Made by a program: the position numbers and the translations under genes. Below the pieces are notes generated by a model. It was not told the origin of the DNA, made no database searches, and saw nothing but the letters and a program-made list of their open reading frames with translations. From Deltaproteobacteria bacterium (GTDB lineage: Bacteria; Desulfobacterota; Desulfuromonadia; Geobacterales; Pseudopelobacteraceae), in the NCBI GenBank assembly GCA_021850095.1, contig JAJZRX010000002.1:79418-143417 (forward strand): DNA of 64,000 bases. Direction: 5' to 3'. Position 1 is the first letter of the stretch, and the number at the start of each line of letters is the position of its first letter. Shown one piece after another: positions 1-10,642 of the stretch.

Positions 1-1433
1 TTCAGGGCGGCCAGTCGCTCCGCCTTCAGACGCTCCTGCTCGGCCCGCTCCAGCCGCAGCCGTTCCTGCTCCAGGCGCTGCTGCTCGGCCCGCTCCGCTT
101 TCAACCGCTCCTGCTCGGCCCGCGCCAGCCGCAGCCGTTCCTGCTCCAGGCGCTGCTGCTCGGCCCGCTCCTGCTTGAGGCGTTCCTGCTCGCGCCGCTG
201 TCGTTCGGCCTGTTCCTGCTTGAGGCGTTCCTTCTCAAGCCGCTGTCGTTCGGCCTGTTCCTTTTTGACCCGCTCCCGCTCGGCCCGTTCCAGCTTCTCG
301 CGCTCCGCCTTTTCCCGCGCGCTCCGTTCGCGGTCCGGTTTTTCTTTGGCAACGCCGGGTACGGGCACAGCCACAACCGGCGCTGAAGCGGCGATTTTCG
401 AGGCCACCAGATTGCTGATGATATAGGAGCGCGGATCCTTGCCGGTGCTTTTGACGGCCAGCTTGACCGTGTCGGCCAGGAAGGATCCTTCGATCAGCTC
501 GGAATAGCGCGGCAGGTAGGGAACGCCGCGCCAGGTGTCGTTGATATCGCGGGAATCCAGACCGTGGGACTGTTTGATATGGCGCGAGGAGGTGAATTGG
601 CGCGACTGCTGCGGATCATAGGGCAGCCAACCCAGGTCGGAAAAAAAGATCTCGATCCAGGCATGCCCCCCCTGCCCCATGCTCTGGACAATCGTGTTTT
701 TGCTGTCGATCGGCACCTTCCAGGAATCTTTCAGAGTTATCCCCCCCACGATGCGGGCCGGAATGCCGACGCTGCGCAGCAGGGCGATATTGAGGTGGGC
801 AAAGTTCTGGCAGTTGCCGCTTCTGGTTTCCAGGGTATACAGGGCGTCGTACTGGGGCGGGTTAAAGGTATATTTGACAAAATCACTGACGTGGTTGGTG
901 ATGGCCGAAACCGCTTCATACTCGTTTTTTGCGCCGGCGGTCAGGCGGCGGGCCAGCTCGCTGATGCGGGCATCGTCGGATTGCACCATCCCGGTCGACT
1001 GCAGGTACAGCGCGTCGGCATCGGATATGGAGCCGATCGGAAAGGGAGTGCGGCTCTCCATGGCCGACAGTTCGGAGCTGATCTGGGCGGTATAGTTGAG
1101 ATTGATGCGGATGGTGCTTGTGAGGTTGTTCCAGACGACTTTCTGAAAACGGTTACCGAACTTGTCCTCTTCGATCTCCGAGCTGGAGGGCTGGGGAGTG
1201 ATGGCGGCCTGCAGGGCGGCTACGGACTGGGATACGCTGCGGCTTTTGAAATCGGCCGGCAGGGCGAAGCGGAAGGTGAAGGACTCCACCTCGCCCCGGT
1301 CAACGGTGAACTCCATAGCCTGGCGCATGGCGATCCGGCTGTTGAGTCCGCCTTCCAGGATCAGGGTTTTGGCTCCGGCAGCGCTTGCGGCCAACAGCAC
1401 CGCCAGCGTCACCAAAACGATCAGCCGCTGCAT
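1..1433 (-). CDS. Secreted transglutaminase-like protein with long charged coiled-coil tail (3' end outside window)
   Basis: The reading frame is open from an ATG at 1433 through the window edge, so the C-terminus is missing. The first ~21 residues are a signal peptide (hydrophobic core [18 protein letters not shown]). A transglutaminase-like cysteine-protease fold follows, with candidate triad Cys in [11 protein letters not shown], His in GHAWIEIF and Asp in LPYDPQQ, at about residues 205-270. After about residue 350 the protein becomes an E/R/Q/A-rich heptad-like coil (repeated [19 protein letters not shown]), as in TolA-like periplasmic spacers. Domains of this family act as peptidases or cross-linking enzymes at the cell surface; the substrate cannot be told. 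The ATG is preceded by GGAGGACTACTC, a good ribosome site. Fold is fairly sure, role unknown. Confidence 0.85.
   Translation of the reverse strand, partial: MQRLIVLVTLAVLLAASAAGAKTLILEGGLNSRIAMRQAMEFTVDRGEVESFTFRFALPADFKSRSVSQSVAALQAAITPQPSSSEIEEDKFGNRFQKVVWNNLTSTIRINLNYTAQISSELSAMESRTPFPIGSISDADALYLQSTGMVQSDDARISELARRLTAGAKNEYEAVSAITNHVSDFVKYTFNPPQYDALYTLETRSGNCQNFAHLNIALLRSVGIPARIVGGITLKDSWKVPIDSKNTIVQSMGQGGHAWIEIFFSDLGWLPYDPQQSRQFTSSRHIKQSHGLDSRDINDTWRGVPYLPRYSELIEGSFLADTVKLAVKSTGKDPRSYIISNLVASKIAASAPVVAVPVPGVAKEKPDRERSAREKAEREKLERAERERVKKEQAERQRLEKERLKQEQAERQRREQERLKQERAEQQRLEQERLRLARAEQERLKAERAEQQRLEQERLRLERAEQERLKAERLAAL
31..180. repeat. Two 75-bp tandem repeats inside the coiled-coil coding region
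   Basis: Positions 31-105 and 106-180 are near-identical 75-bp units (25 codons each), differing at only a few positions. Shorter degenerate units of about 48 bp continue to ~290. They encode the E/R/Q-rich tail of the transglutaminase-like protein and keep the reading frame, so copy number may vary without breaking the gene. Confidence 0.85.
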
Positions 1434-1500
1434 GAGTAGTCCTCCCGGTCAAGTTCTGATAGATGTAAAGGGTGACAGTCAGCCACGCTGACAGCTTATC

Positions 1501-1518
1501 GCAAAAGGGGGCTTTTGC
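1501..1518 (-). terminator. Weak hairpin after guaA
   Basis: GCAAAAG and CTTTTGC form a 7-bp stem with a four-base loop just past the guaA stop. A second small stem (GTCAGC/GCTGAC, about 1480-1495) follows. Neither has a T tract, so intrinsic termination is doubtful. The remainder of 1434-1532 shows nothing else. Confidence 0.3.
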
Positions 1519-1532
1519 AATCGGCTATCAGG

Positions 1533-3094
1533 CTATTCCCATTCAATGGTGGCCGGCGGCTTGCTGGAGATATCGTACACCACCCGATTGATCCCCTTGA
1601 CCTCGTTGATGATCCGGCCGCTGATGCGCGCCAGATCCTCGTAGGGCATCGGATACCAGCCGGCGGTCATGAAGTCTTTGGTTTCCACGGCCCGCAGCGC
1701 CACCACGTATTCGTAGGTGCGCCCGTCCCCCATGACCCCCACGCTCTTGACCGGCAGAAAGACCGCAAAGGCCTGGCTGATCTTGTCATAATGGCCGGAG
1801 GAATACAGCTCCTCGATGTAGATGGCATCGGCCCGGCGCAGGATATCGGCATACTCCTTTTTGACTTCGCCCAGGATGCGCACCCCCAGTCCCGGCCCGG
1901 GGAAAGGATGGCGCCAGACCATCTGGCGCGGCAGCCCCAACTCTTCACCAATGGCCCGCACCTCGTCCTTGAACAGTTCGCGCAGCGGCTCCAGCAGTTT
2001 GAGTTTCATGTAGTCCGGCAAACCGCCCACATTGTGATGACTCTTGATATTGTGGGCCTTGCCGGTCTTGGCTCCGGCCGATTCGATCACATCGGGATAG
2101 ATGGTGCCCTGGGCCAGCCAGTTGGCATCCTGGATCTTATTCGACTCTTCATCGAAGATCTCGACGAACAGCCCGCCGATGATCTTGCGTTTTTTCTCCG
2201 GGTCGCTTGCACCACTCAAAGCCGACAGAAAACGTTCCTCCGCATCGACCCGGATGACCTTGACCCCCAGGTTCTCGGCGAAGGTGGCCATAACCTGGTC
2301 CCCCTCCCCCAGACGCAGCAGGCCGTTGTCCACAAAAACGCAGGTCAGCTGGTCGCCGATGGCGCGGTGGATCAGGGCGGCGGCCACCGAGGAGTCGACC
2401 CCGCCCGAAAGGCCGAGAACCACCCGGTCGCTGCCGACCTGGCTGCGGATGCGCTCCACGGCGTCATCGATGATCCGGCCGGGGGTCCACTGGCCGCTGC
2501 AGCCGCAGATCGACCGCACAAAGCTGTCGATCAGCTGCTCGCCGCGCGGTGTATGGTTGACTTCCGGATGGAACTGCACGCCATACAGGTTGCGGCTCAA
2601 GTTCTGAATGGCGCAGACCGGCGCATTGGCCGTGGCCGCCACGACCTGGAAACCATCCGGGACGCGGGCAACGTGGTCGCCGTGGCTCATCCAGACCGGG
2701 CTTTTTCCCTCAATGAAGAAGTTGTCAAAAAGCGGCCCCGGCTGCCCGGCCGCCAGCAGATCAGCGTGCCCGAACTCCCGTTTGCCGGCCGGAACGACCT
2801 CGCCGCCGAAGTGGCGGCTCATCAGCTGCATGCCGTAGCAGATCCCCAGCACCGGCACCCCCAGCTCGAACAGCTCTTCGGCCACCGCCGGCGCACCTTC
2901 TTCATACACCGACTTGGGGCCACCCGACAGGATGATGCCCCGGGGGGCAAAGCGCCGGATTTCGTCCAGCGGCATGTCAAAGGGATGCAGTTCGCAGTAA
3001 ACATGCGCCTCGCGCACCCGGCGGGCGATCAACTGGGTGTACTGGGAACCGAAATCCAGGATCAGGATCTTCTGCTGGTGGATATCAGTGGCCA

Positions 3095-3095
<1 letters not shown>
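1533..3095 (-). CDS. guaA: GMP synthase (glutamine-hydrolysing)
   Basis: Amidates XMP to GMP using ATP and glutamine, the last step of de novo guanine nucleotide synthesis in the cytosol. The 520-aa product has the usual length and domain order: class I glutamine amidotransferase (residues ~8-200, nucleophile Cys in [10 protein letters not shown], His-x-Glu in QFHPEV), ATP pyrophosphatase with P-loop GLSGGVDSS, and the dimerisation domain ending PPATIEWE. Its ATG overlaps the guaB stop (TAATG at 3093-3097), so translation is probably coupled and the pair forms one operon read from the guaB promoter. Confidence 0.98.
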
Positions 3096-4627
<1,532 letters not shown>

Positions 4628-4675
4628 GGCAAAAGGGGGTATACACTATCCCCCGGCTGTTCTTTTCAGGCAGAG

Positions 4676-5749
4676 CTATTTCGGCACGAATTCCTCGCGG
4701 GAAACAATGCTCTCCAGCGCGGCTACAATCAGCCGGGCTGCCCCCTCCAGATCGCCCAGCGAGATCGTTTCCACCGGTGTGTGCATATAGCGCAGCGGTA
4801 TTTTGACCAGGGCCGTCGCCACCCCGCCCCGCGAGATCTGCATGACGTTGGCGTCGGTGCCGGTGGCCCGGGGGGTGGCAGTATGCTGAATGGAGATTTT
4901 CTCCTTATCGGCGGCCGTCTGCAGCAGCTCGAACAGGTGCGGGTTGATGTTGGCGCCGCGGGCCAGGATCGGCCCCTTGCCCAGCGCAACCTCGCCGTTA
5001 TGCTTTTTCTCCACATCCGGCTGATCGGTGGCAAAATCCACCTCGACGCAGATGCCCACATCCGGGTTGATCGTGTAGCAGCTGGTGGTGCCGCCCCGCA
5101 GGCCGATCTCTTCCTGAACCGAGGAAACGCCGTACAGATCAAGGGGCATTTTTTTGCCGGAAGCCGCCACCAGGCGCAGCACCTCGGCCACCACGAAACA
5201 GCCGGCCTTGTCGTCAAAACCGCGCGAAGCGACCCGATCCCCCTGCAGGCGGGTGAATGAGCTTTCAAAGGTGACGGCGTCCCCGACCCGCACCAGTTTC
5301 TGGGCCGCTTTTTTGTCAGCCGCGCCGATATCGATGTACTGCGACTCCAGCTTGACGACCGTCTCGCGGTCCTTGGTGTCCATCAGATGGATCGGCTTTT
5401 TGCCGATCACCCCCGCTAGCGGGCCGGCAACGGCATGGACATTGACCCGCTTGCCGGGCGTCAGGTGGGCGTCCACCCCCCCCACGGCCGCGAAGTACAG
5501 AAAGCCCTTGTCATCGATATACTTGACCTGCAGGCCGATTTCGTCGGTGTGGCCGACAATCATGACCCTGGGCAGATCCTTGCCCTTGCCGCTGATGCGG
5601 CCGAAAACATTACCCATCACATCGGTGGTCAGCTCGTCGCAGAAGGGGGCGACATAGTCGCGAAAGACGCGCTGGGCCGGCTGTTCATAGCCGGAAGGGC
5701 TGGGAGCATGAAGCAGTTTTTCGAGAAATTTCAGGGATTCTTTACGCAT
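4676..5749 (-). CDS. M42 family metallo-aminopeptidase
   Basis: A 357-aa cytosolic dinuclear-metal aminopeptidase of the M42 (FrvX/glutamyl aminopeptidase/TET) family. Visible metal and catalytic residues are H67 and D69 in GHTDEIG, D179 in GFDDKAG, the E213-E214 pair in VQEEIGLRG, an acidic EVD near 236 and a late His in RYMHTPVE. Members form large tetrahedral dodecamers that trim peptides released by larger proteases. The start abuts the stop of the upstream radical SAM gene with no gap, so the two are co-transcribed with rnc. Exact peptide specificity cannot be read from sequence. Confidence 0.9.
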   Translation of the reverse strand: MRKESLKFLEKLLHAPSPSGYEQPAQRVFRDYVAPFCDELTTDVMGNVFGRISGKGKDLPRVMIVGHTDEIGLQVKYIDDKGFLYFAAVGGVDAHLTPGKRVNVHAVAGPLAGVIGKKPIHLMDTKDRETVVKLESQYIDIGAADKKAAQKLVRVGDAVTFESSFTRLQGDRVASRGFDDKAGCFVVAEVLRLVAASGKKMPLDLYGVSSVQEEIGLRGGTTSCYTINPDVGICVEVDFATDQPDVEKKHNGEVALGKGPILARGANINPHLFELLQTAADKEKISIQHTATPRATGTDANVMQISRGGVATALVKIPLRYMHTPVETISLGDLEGAARLIVAALESIVSREEFVPK

Positions 5750-6802
5750 CTAGTACACCTCGTCAATGGAATAGTGAAGATCGTTCAGCAGATTATAGTT
5801 GAAGCGTTCAGTATTTTTCAGGATGGCAATCTCGTTTATTTCAAGCGCGGCATCCGGAAGAACCCGCGCCCGGATGCCCCGTTCGGCAAGCTCGTTCAGA
5901 TGACATTTTTTCTGTCCCAGCACGTCCGACAGCCGGGAAGGATGGCAGCGGATAATAACCTCTTCGCCCGGGTATACATGGCGACCGATCAGATCGCGGC
6001 ACAGCCCTGAACGCACCAGTTGCCCCAGGGCGGCATGCCAGCAGCCGGCCAGTACGGTGTCGGCATTCAGCCCCTGGTCGGCCTGCAGACCGATCCGGAT
6101 CACCGGCAGATCGGCCTGTAGCGCGCGAAGCAGCAGCAGCTTGCAGAGAGCAATCCCGCCTTTTAGGTCCAGGGGGAGGTAATCGCCGGCGGCGTAACGT
6201 CGGGCCAGTTCGGTTCCGCGCAGGACAAGCGCCGGATAAATGCGGATAAAGTCGGCCCCGGCGGCGATGACCCGCTCCAGCGAAGTCAGCGAAGCCTGCG
6301 GCGTATCCCCCGGCAATCCCGGCATCAGCTGGGCCCCGAGCCGCAGGCCATGCCGTTTGATGCACGCCATGGCCGCCTCGGACTGGTCAGCGCTATGCCC
6401 GCGCCCGGAGGCCGTCAGCACCTCATCATCCAGAGACTGAATTCCCAGCTCGATCGTCCGCACACCGTTCTCTTTGAGCCAGGCAACCCGCCGGGCATCA
6501 ATGGAGTCCGGCCGGGTTGAAAGCCGGACCCCGGCCAGCTCACCGGACTTCAGCAACGGCTGCAGCGGTTCCAGCAGCCTGGCCTGCGTCTCTTCAGGAA
6601 GCGCGGCGAAACTGCCGCCGAAAAAAGCAACTTCCATGTCCCGCCCGCCGCTGCTGGCACGCCAAACGGCAATTTTGGAAAGCAGCTCGTCCGCGCCCGG
6701 CAGACGGCCGGCCGATCCGGAAATCGTGCGCTGGTCGCAGAAAACACAGGTGTGCGGGCAGCCTTGATGGCTTATAAAAAAAGGAACCGTGACCGGTCTC
6801 AC
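5750..6802 (-). CDS. Radical SAM protein, Elp3/MiaB-like core
   Basis: The N-terminus holds the Cx3Cx2C iron-sulfur motif (GCPHTCVFC, Cys at about residues 15, 19 and 22) that binds the 4Fe-4S cluster and SAM. GGSFAALP and the following strand pattern fit an Elp3/MiaB-type core, and the C-terminal ~100 residues look like an accessory domain. Length is 350 aa. It overlaps the rnc stop by 4 bases and abuts the M42 peptidase, so the three genes form one operon. Such proteins are often annotated oxygen-independent coproporphyrinogen oxidase-like or tRNA-modifying; neither substrate can be assigned here. Confidence 0.85.
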   Translation of the reverse strand: MRPVTVPFFISHQGCPHTCVFCDQRTISGSAGRLPGADELLSKIAVWRASSGGRDMEVAFFGGSFAALPEETQARLLEPLQPLLKSGELAGVRLSTRPDSIDARRVAWLKENGVRTIELGIQSLDDEVLTASGRGHSADQSEAAMACIKRHGLRLGAQLMPGLPGDTPQASLTSLERVIAAGADFIRIYPALVLRGTELARRYAAGDYLPLDLKGGIALCKLLLLRALQADLPVIRIGLQADQGLNADTVLAGCWHAALGQLVRSGLCRDLIGRHVYPGEEVIIRCHPSRLSDVLGQKKCHLNELAERGIRARVLPDAALEINEIAILKNTERFNYNLLNDLHYSIDEVY

Positions 6803-7509
6803 CCGATCCGTCCCTCGACGATGCGGACATTCTCCAGCGCCTGGGCGGCGGCAGCCTGCTGGGCCAGCTTTTTGGACTTGCCTTGCCCCTGGCCGACCGG
6901 GCGCCCTTCCAGCAGAACCTGAAAGTGATACAGGCGATCATGGGGCGGGCCGGATTCCTCCAGCAGCTTGTATTCCGGCGAACAGGCGCCGCACGCTGAA
7001 AACAGCTCCTGCAGCTGGCTTTTGAAATCCCGCCCGAGCTTCACGTCCTGGGGCGCAGCAACCAGTCCGGAAAAGAGCCGCACCACCAGGGCGCGGGCCG
7101 CGTCCAGGCCGGCATCCAGATAAACCGCCGCCAGCAGCGCCTCCAGCACATCCGCCAGAATCGAATCCTTGGCCCGTCCGGCCGACTGCCGCTCGCCCCG
7201 CCCCAGCAGGATAAAATCCCCCAGATTCAACGTGCGGGCCCGGTCGGCCAGGGCATCCTGACCCGCCAGACGCGAGCGGAACTGTGACAAAGCACCTTCA
7301 TCCCAGTCCGGGTAATGACGGAAGAGCTGTTCGGCCAGCAGCATCCCCAGGATAGAATCGCCCAGGAATTCCAGCCGCTGGTAATCGCCGTTTCCGGGCT
7401 GACCGGATTCGTGCAGAAAGGAGGGATGGGTCAAGGCCTGCAGCAGCAGCGCCCGATCGGCGAAGGAGTGCCCCAGAAGTTGTTCAAGTTGTTGCAGTTT
7501 CGAGTCCAC
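6799..7509 (-). CDS. rnc: Ribonuclease III
   Basis: Cleaves double-stranded RNA, including rRNA precursors. The 236-aa protein has the signature QRLEFLGDSILG with catalytic acidic residues, a second acidic site in DVLEALLAAVYLD, and a C-terminal double-stranded RNA-binding domain (about residues 165-232, GRPVGQGQGKSKKLAQQAAA). It is the first gene of the minus-strand operon with the radical SAM and M42 genes (4-base overlap) and is divergent from tmk. Confidence 0.96.
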   Translation of the reverse strand: MDSKLQQLEQLLGHSFADRALLLQALTHPSFLHESGQPGNGDYQRLEFLGDSILGMLLAEQLFRHYPDWDEGALSQFRSRLAGQDALADRARTLNLGDFILLGRGERQSAGRAKDSILADVLEALLAAVYLDAGLDAARALVVRLFSGLVAAPQDVKLGRDFKSQLQELFSACGACSPEYKLLEESGPPHDRLYHFQVLLEGRPVGQGQGKSKKLAQQAAAAQALENVRIVEGRIG

Positions 7510-7584
7510 CGTTCGTTTCTCCAGGCCGAGACTATAGCCATACGGCCGGTTTTTGGCAATCGAAAGTCGTACAGTGGAATTTGG

Positions 7585-7613
7585 TTGATAAATCAGGGTC
7601 GCTTGCCTATAAT
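7585..7613 (+). promoter_or_regulatory. Sigma-70 promoter of the tmk operon
   Basis: TTGATA (7585-7590) and a perfect TATAAT (7608-7613) are separated by 17 bases in the rnc-tmk divergent region. The predicted start near 7620 leaves a leader of about 28-43 bases before tmk. Confidence 0.8.
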
Positions 7614-7647
7614 TCCTGATTCAAATTTGCGAAGATCAGTGAAATGT

Positions 7648-8319
7648 ATGTGGGTGGCACCGGTGGGCTATTTTATTACATTCGAAGGGGTGGAGGGGTG
7701 CGGAAAAACCACCCAGATCAGGCTGCTGGCGGAACTGCTGACGGAAAGCGGCTTCTCCGCGACCCTGACCCGCGAGCCGGGAGGCTGCCCGATCGCCGAC
7801 CAGATCCGCGCCATCCTGCTGGATGCCGAAAACCGGGCCATGACCCCCATGACCGAACTGATGCTGTATGCCGCGGCCCGCGCCCAGCACGTCAACGATG
7901 TTATCGCTCCGGCCCTGGCTGACGGCGGGGTTGTGCTCTGCGACCGCTTCTGCGATGCGACGGTCGCCTACCAGAGTTTTGGGCGCGGCCTGGATCGTTC
8001 GACCATCGACGACCTCAACCGCCGGGCTTGCCAGGGGGTCTTCCCCGATTTGACGATTCTGATCGATTGCGATCCGGCGCTCGGCCTGGAGCGGGCCCGC
8101 AGCAGGATCGAAGCCTGCAGCGGCCCCCGCGAAGAGCGTTTCGAGCTGGAGGCGCTGGCCTTTCACCAGCGTGTGCGGGCCGGCTACCGCAGCCTGGCGG
8201 AGAGTGAGCCGGAACGCTTTGCCATGATTGATGGCGCCGGAACGGTCGCGGACATCGCCGCAGCCATCCAGTCAGCGGTTCTGGCGCGGATCCCGGAGGG
8301 GCTGCATGCCGCTTGCTGA
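7648..8319 (+). CDS. tmk: Thymidylate kinase
   Basis: Phosphorylates dTMP to dTDP. The P-loop EGVEGCGKTT, the DRx motif in CDRFCDATVAYQSFGRGLD and total length (223 aa) match the family. The start is uncertain: ATG 7648 gives MWVAPVGYFITFEG, while GTG 7663 would give the more typical VGYFITFEG. Neither has a strong ribosome site, and a longer upstream frame is excluded because it would cross the promoter. It overlaps holB by 14 bases and begins the tmk-holB-ricT-metG run. Confidence 0.95.
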   Translation: MWVAPVGYFITFEGVEGCGKTTQIRLLAELLTESGFSATLTREPGGCPIADQIRAILLDAENRAMTPMTELMLYAAARAQHVNDVIAPALADGGVVLCDRFCDATVAYQSFGRGLDRSTIDDLNRRACQGVFPDLTILIDCDPALGLERARSRIEACSGPREERFELEALAFHQRVRAGYRSLAESEPERFAMIDGAGTVADIAAAIQSAVLARIPEGLHAAC

Positions 8320-9280
8320 TATCCTTGGGCATGAGAGGATCGTGGAGGTGTTGCGGCGCTCGCTGCGCACCGGCAAAACCGCCCACTCCTACCTGTTTGA
8401 GGGAGTTCCCGGCTGCGGCCGCAAAAAGACGGCCCTGGCCCTGATCCAGGCCCTGTTCTGCACATCAGCCGCCGATGACGCCTGCGGAGTCTGCCCCTCC
8501 TGCCGCAAGGTGGCCGGCGGCAGCCATCCCGACATCACCCTGATCGCGCCCCTGCCGGACAAACGGGACATCAGCATCGATCAGCTGCGGGAGCTGCAGC
8601 GGGTCCTGTCGCTGCGCCCCTACGAAGCGCCCCGCAAGGCCTGCATCATCGAACCGGCCGAACGGATGAGCGTCAACGCCGCCAACTCACTGCTGAAAAC
8701 ACTGGAAGAGCCCCCCGGCGACGCCCTGATGATCCTGCTGACCGAAAATGCGGGCATGCTGCTGCCGACCATCCGTTCGCGCTGCCAGCTGATCCGCTTC
8801 GCGCCGCTGCCGCCGGAACACGTCATGACGCTGCTGGAACGAAGCGGCATATCCGCCGGAACCGCCAGCCTGCTGGCCCCCATGTCCGGCGGCAGCATGC
8901 AGCGGGCGATCGAACTGGACAACGAAGCGCTGGCGGAAAAGCGTGAAGCCGTTCTCGCCCGTCTGGGACAGATGAACATCAAGCGCATCGCAACCGTTTT
9001 TGACGCGGCCGAAGCGCTGTCCGGCAACCGCGATGAAACCCTGGAGCTGCTGGACCTGCTGATTTCATTTTACCGGGATGCGCTCCACTTGGCGGCCGGC
9101 AGCGCCGAAATCGTCAACCGCACTGTCCGCCCGGCCATCGAAGCAATTGCCGGGCGCACCCCGCTGCCGCGCACCCTGGAACTGCTGGAGGCAATCTGCG
9201 AAACCCGACGTGCGGTCCAGCGCAACGCCAATCCCAAGCTGGCGCTGGATCACCTGTTCATGGATATCGCAGCGGCGTAA
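8306..9280 (+). CDS. holB: DNA polymerase III delta' subunit
   Basis: Clamp-loader subunit that helps place the beta clamp on DNA. The 324-aa product has the AAA+ fold with a degenerate P-loop (GVPGCGRKKT), as expected for a non-hydrolysing subunit, and a four-Cys zinc site (C-x8-C-x2-C-x2-C in CTSAADDACGVCPSC). The ATG at 8306, inside the end of tmk, follows CGGAGGGG at good spacing and gives the family N-terminus MPLADILGHERIV, so the longer upstream frame was not used. Confidence 0.94.
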   Translation: MPLADILGHERIVEVLRRSLRTGKTAHSYLFEGVPGCGRKKTALALIQALFCTSAADDACGVCPSCRKVAGGSHPDITLIAPLPDKRDISIDQLRELQRVLSLRPYEAPRKACIIEPAERMSVNAANSLLKTLEEPPGDALMILLTENAGMLLPTIRSRCQLIRFAPLPPEHVMTLLERSGISAGTASLLAPMSGGSMQRAIELDNEALAEKREAVLARLGQMNIKRIATVFDAAEALSGNRDETLELLDLLISFYRDALHLAAGSAEIVNRTVRPAIEAIAGRTPLPRTLELLEAICETRRAVQRNANPKLALDHLFMDIAAA

Positions 9281-9311
9281 GCATGCTAAACATTAAAACG
9301 AAAATACATTT

Positions 9312-9447
9312 GGCCACAGAGGACACAGAGGGCACAGAGTAAAATTGAACAGACAGGAAAATTTTTGATTTCACCAAAGGGTAAAACTAAACAAATATTT
9401 TTGAATCTTTTCTCTGTGTTCTCTGTGTTCTCTGTGACCTCTGTGGC
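9312..9447. repeat. Intergenic inverted repeat with tandem CACAGAG arms (copy 1)
   Basis: The left arm (9312-9345) holds three ~9-base units ending CACAGAG; the right arm (9410-9447) holds four units of the reverse complement (CTCTGTG). Between them is ~65 bases of AT-rich DNA. Related elements lie at 12184, 25017 and 40821. It fills most of the 224-base holB-ricT gap, which has no other visible feature before the ricT ribosome site. Confidence 0.8.
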
Positions 9448-9504
9448 AAACAGCCGTTTTAGATTAACATTGCAGTCCCGGCCCGGCCGGTTGAGGAGGT
9501 ATTT

Positions 9505-10641
9505 TTGTCACAGATTGTAACTATTCAGTTCGCCAAAGCCGGCAAAATGTACGATTTTGATTCCGGCTCCCTCGAACTTGCCCAGGGAGACCATGTTGTC
9601 GTGGAAACCGAGCGGGGCCTGGGGATCGGCCAGGTTGTCAAACCGCCCCGCGAGCGGGATGCCGCAGCGTCCGAAAGTCTGCTGACGATCAAGCGCAAGG
9701 CCACCGCCGATGATATGGCGACGCTCGAGCGGATAGCCCGCAAGGAAAAGGAATCCTTCGCCTTCTGCGTCAACCGCATCATCGAGCGCAACATGCCGAT
9801 GAAGCTCGTGCGGGTCGAATATCAGTTCGACTGCAGTAAGGCGGTTTTCTTCTTCACCGCCGATGGCCGGGTGGACTTCCGCGACCTGGTCAAGGATCTG
9901 GCCCACACCTTCCACACCCGCATCGAGATGCGCCAGATCGGGGTGCGCGACGAAGCAAAAATGATCGGCGGCATCGGCATCTGCGGCCGCGAACTGTGCT
10001 GCTGTTCTTTCCTGCGCGATTTTCAGCCGGTGTCGGTCAAAATGGCCAAAGAGCAGAACCTGGCGCTCAACCCCAACAAGATTTCGGGCCAGTGCGGGCG
10101 CCTGCTCTGCTGCCTGGATTACGAATACGACACCTACTGCTGCCTGCGCAAGAACTACCCCAAATCCGGAAAACGGGTGCGGATCGCCAACAACAGCGGG
10201 GTGGTGGACAAGGTCAACATCCTGACCGGCACCATCACGCTCAAACTTGACGACAACAAACTGGTTGTAATCAAGCGCGACGAGATTCTGGGCGAAGGCG
10301 CCGCCCCGCCCCCGGCGCAGGAAGCTCAAACGCCGCTCCAGCGCGCCGCAGCAGCGCCGCAAACCCGTCCGCAGCCAAAACCCCGCGAACGGCGCTCGGA
10401 ACAACGCCGCAAACCGGAAAAATCGTCACTGCAGTCGGTTATCCAGGCGGTTTCTGTTGAAAACGATACGCCACCGGTTTCTCCGCCAGCCGCCACTGTG
10501 TCGGCTGCAACCGCGCAGCAAACCGACCCGTCTAAAACCGGCCAGCCGCGCAAAAAACATCGTTCCCGCAAACATGGCAATCGCAAACCGCAGGGCGGCG
10601 CACCGGAAGGCGGTACAACGCCAGCATCCCCAGGAGCCTGA
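9505..10641 (+). CDS. ricT: PSP1-domain protein RicT (YaaT)
   Basis: The PSP1/RicT family works in Bacillus in a complex that binds iron-sulfur clusters and promotes RNase Y-dependent mRNA maturation and development. The first ~270 residues hold the conserved domain with a striking Cys set (GRELCCCSF, then CGRLLCCLDYEYDTYCCLR). Residues ~280-378 are a Pro/Gln/Lys/Arg-rich tail likely to be disordered and may bind nucleic acid. The start is a TTG with GAGGAGG seven bases ahead; no ATG fits. The tmk-holB-ricT-metG order is conserved in many bacteria. Function in this phylum is inferred. Confidence 0.88.
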   Translation: MSQIVTIQFAKAGKMYDFDSGSLELAQGDHVVVETERGLGIGQVVKPPRERDAAASESLLTIKRKATADDMATLERIARKEKESFAFCVNRIIERNMPMKLVRVEYQFDCSKAVFFFTADGRVDFRDLVKDLAHTFHTRIEMRQIGVRDEAKMIGGIGICGRELCCCSFLRDFQPVSVKMAKEQNLALNPNKISGQCGRLLCCLDYEYDTYCCLRKNYPKSGKRVRIANNSGVVDKVNILTGTITLKLDDNKLVVIKRDEILGEGAAPPPAQEAQTPLQRAAAAPQTRPQPKPRERRSEQRRKPEKSSLQSVIQAVSVENDTPPVSPPAATVSAATAQQTDPSKTGQPRKKHRSRKHGNRKPQGGAPEGGTTPASPGA

Positions 10642-10642
10642 T

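Noticed and set aside
564..1439. Long plus-strand open frame opposite the transglutaminase-like gene
   Set aside because: It is the reverse shadow of a well-supported minus-strand gene in high-GC DNA and its protein shows no family pattern.
9312..9447. CRISPR array
   Set aside because: Units are 8-9 bases without spacers and the two arms are inverted, not direct repeats. No cas1/cas2 genes; the Cas4-like protein is of the DUF2779 type.
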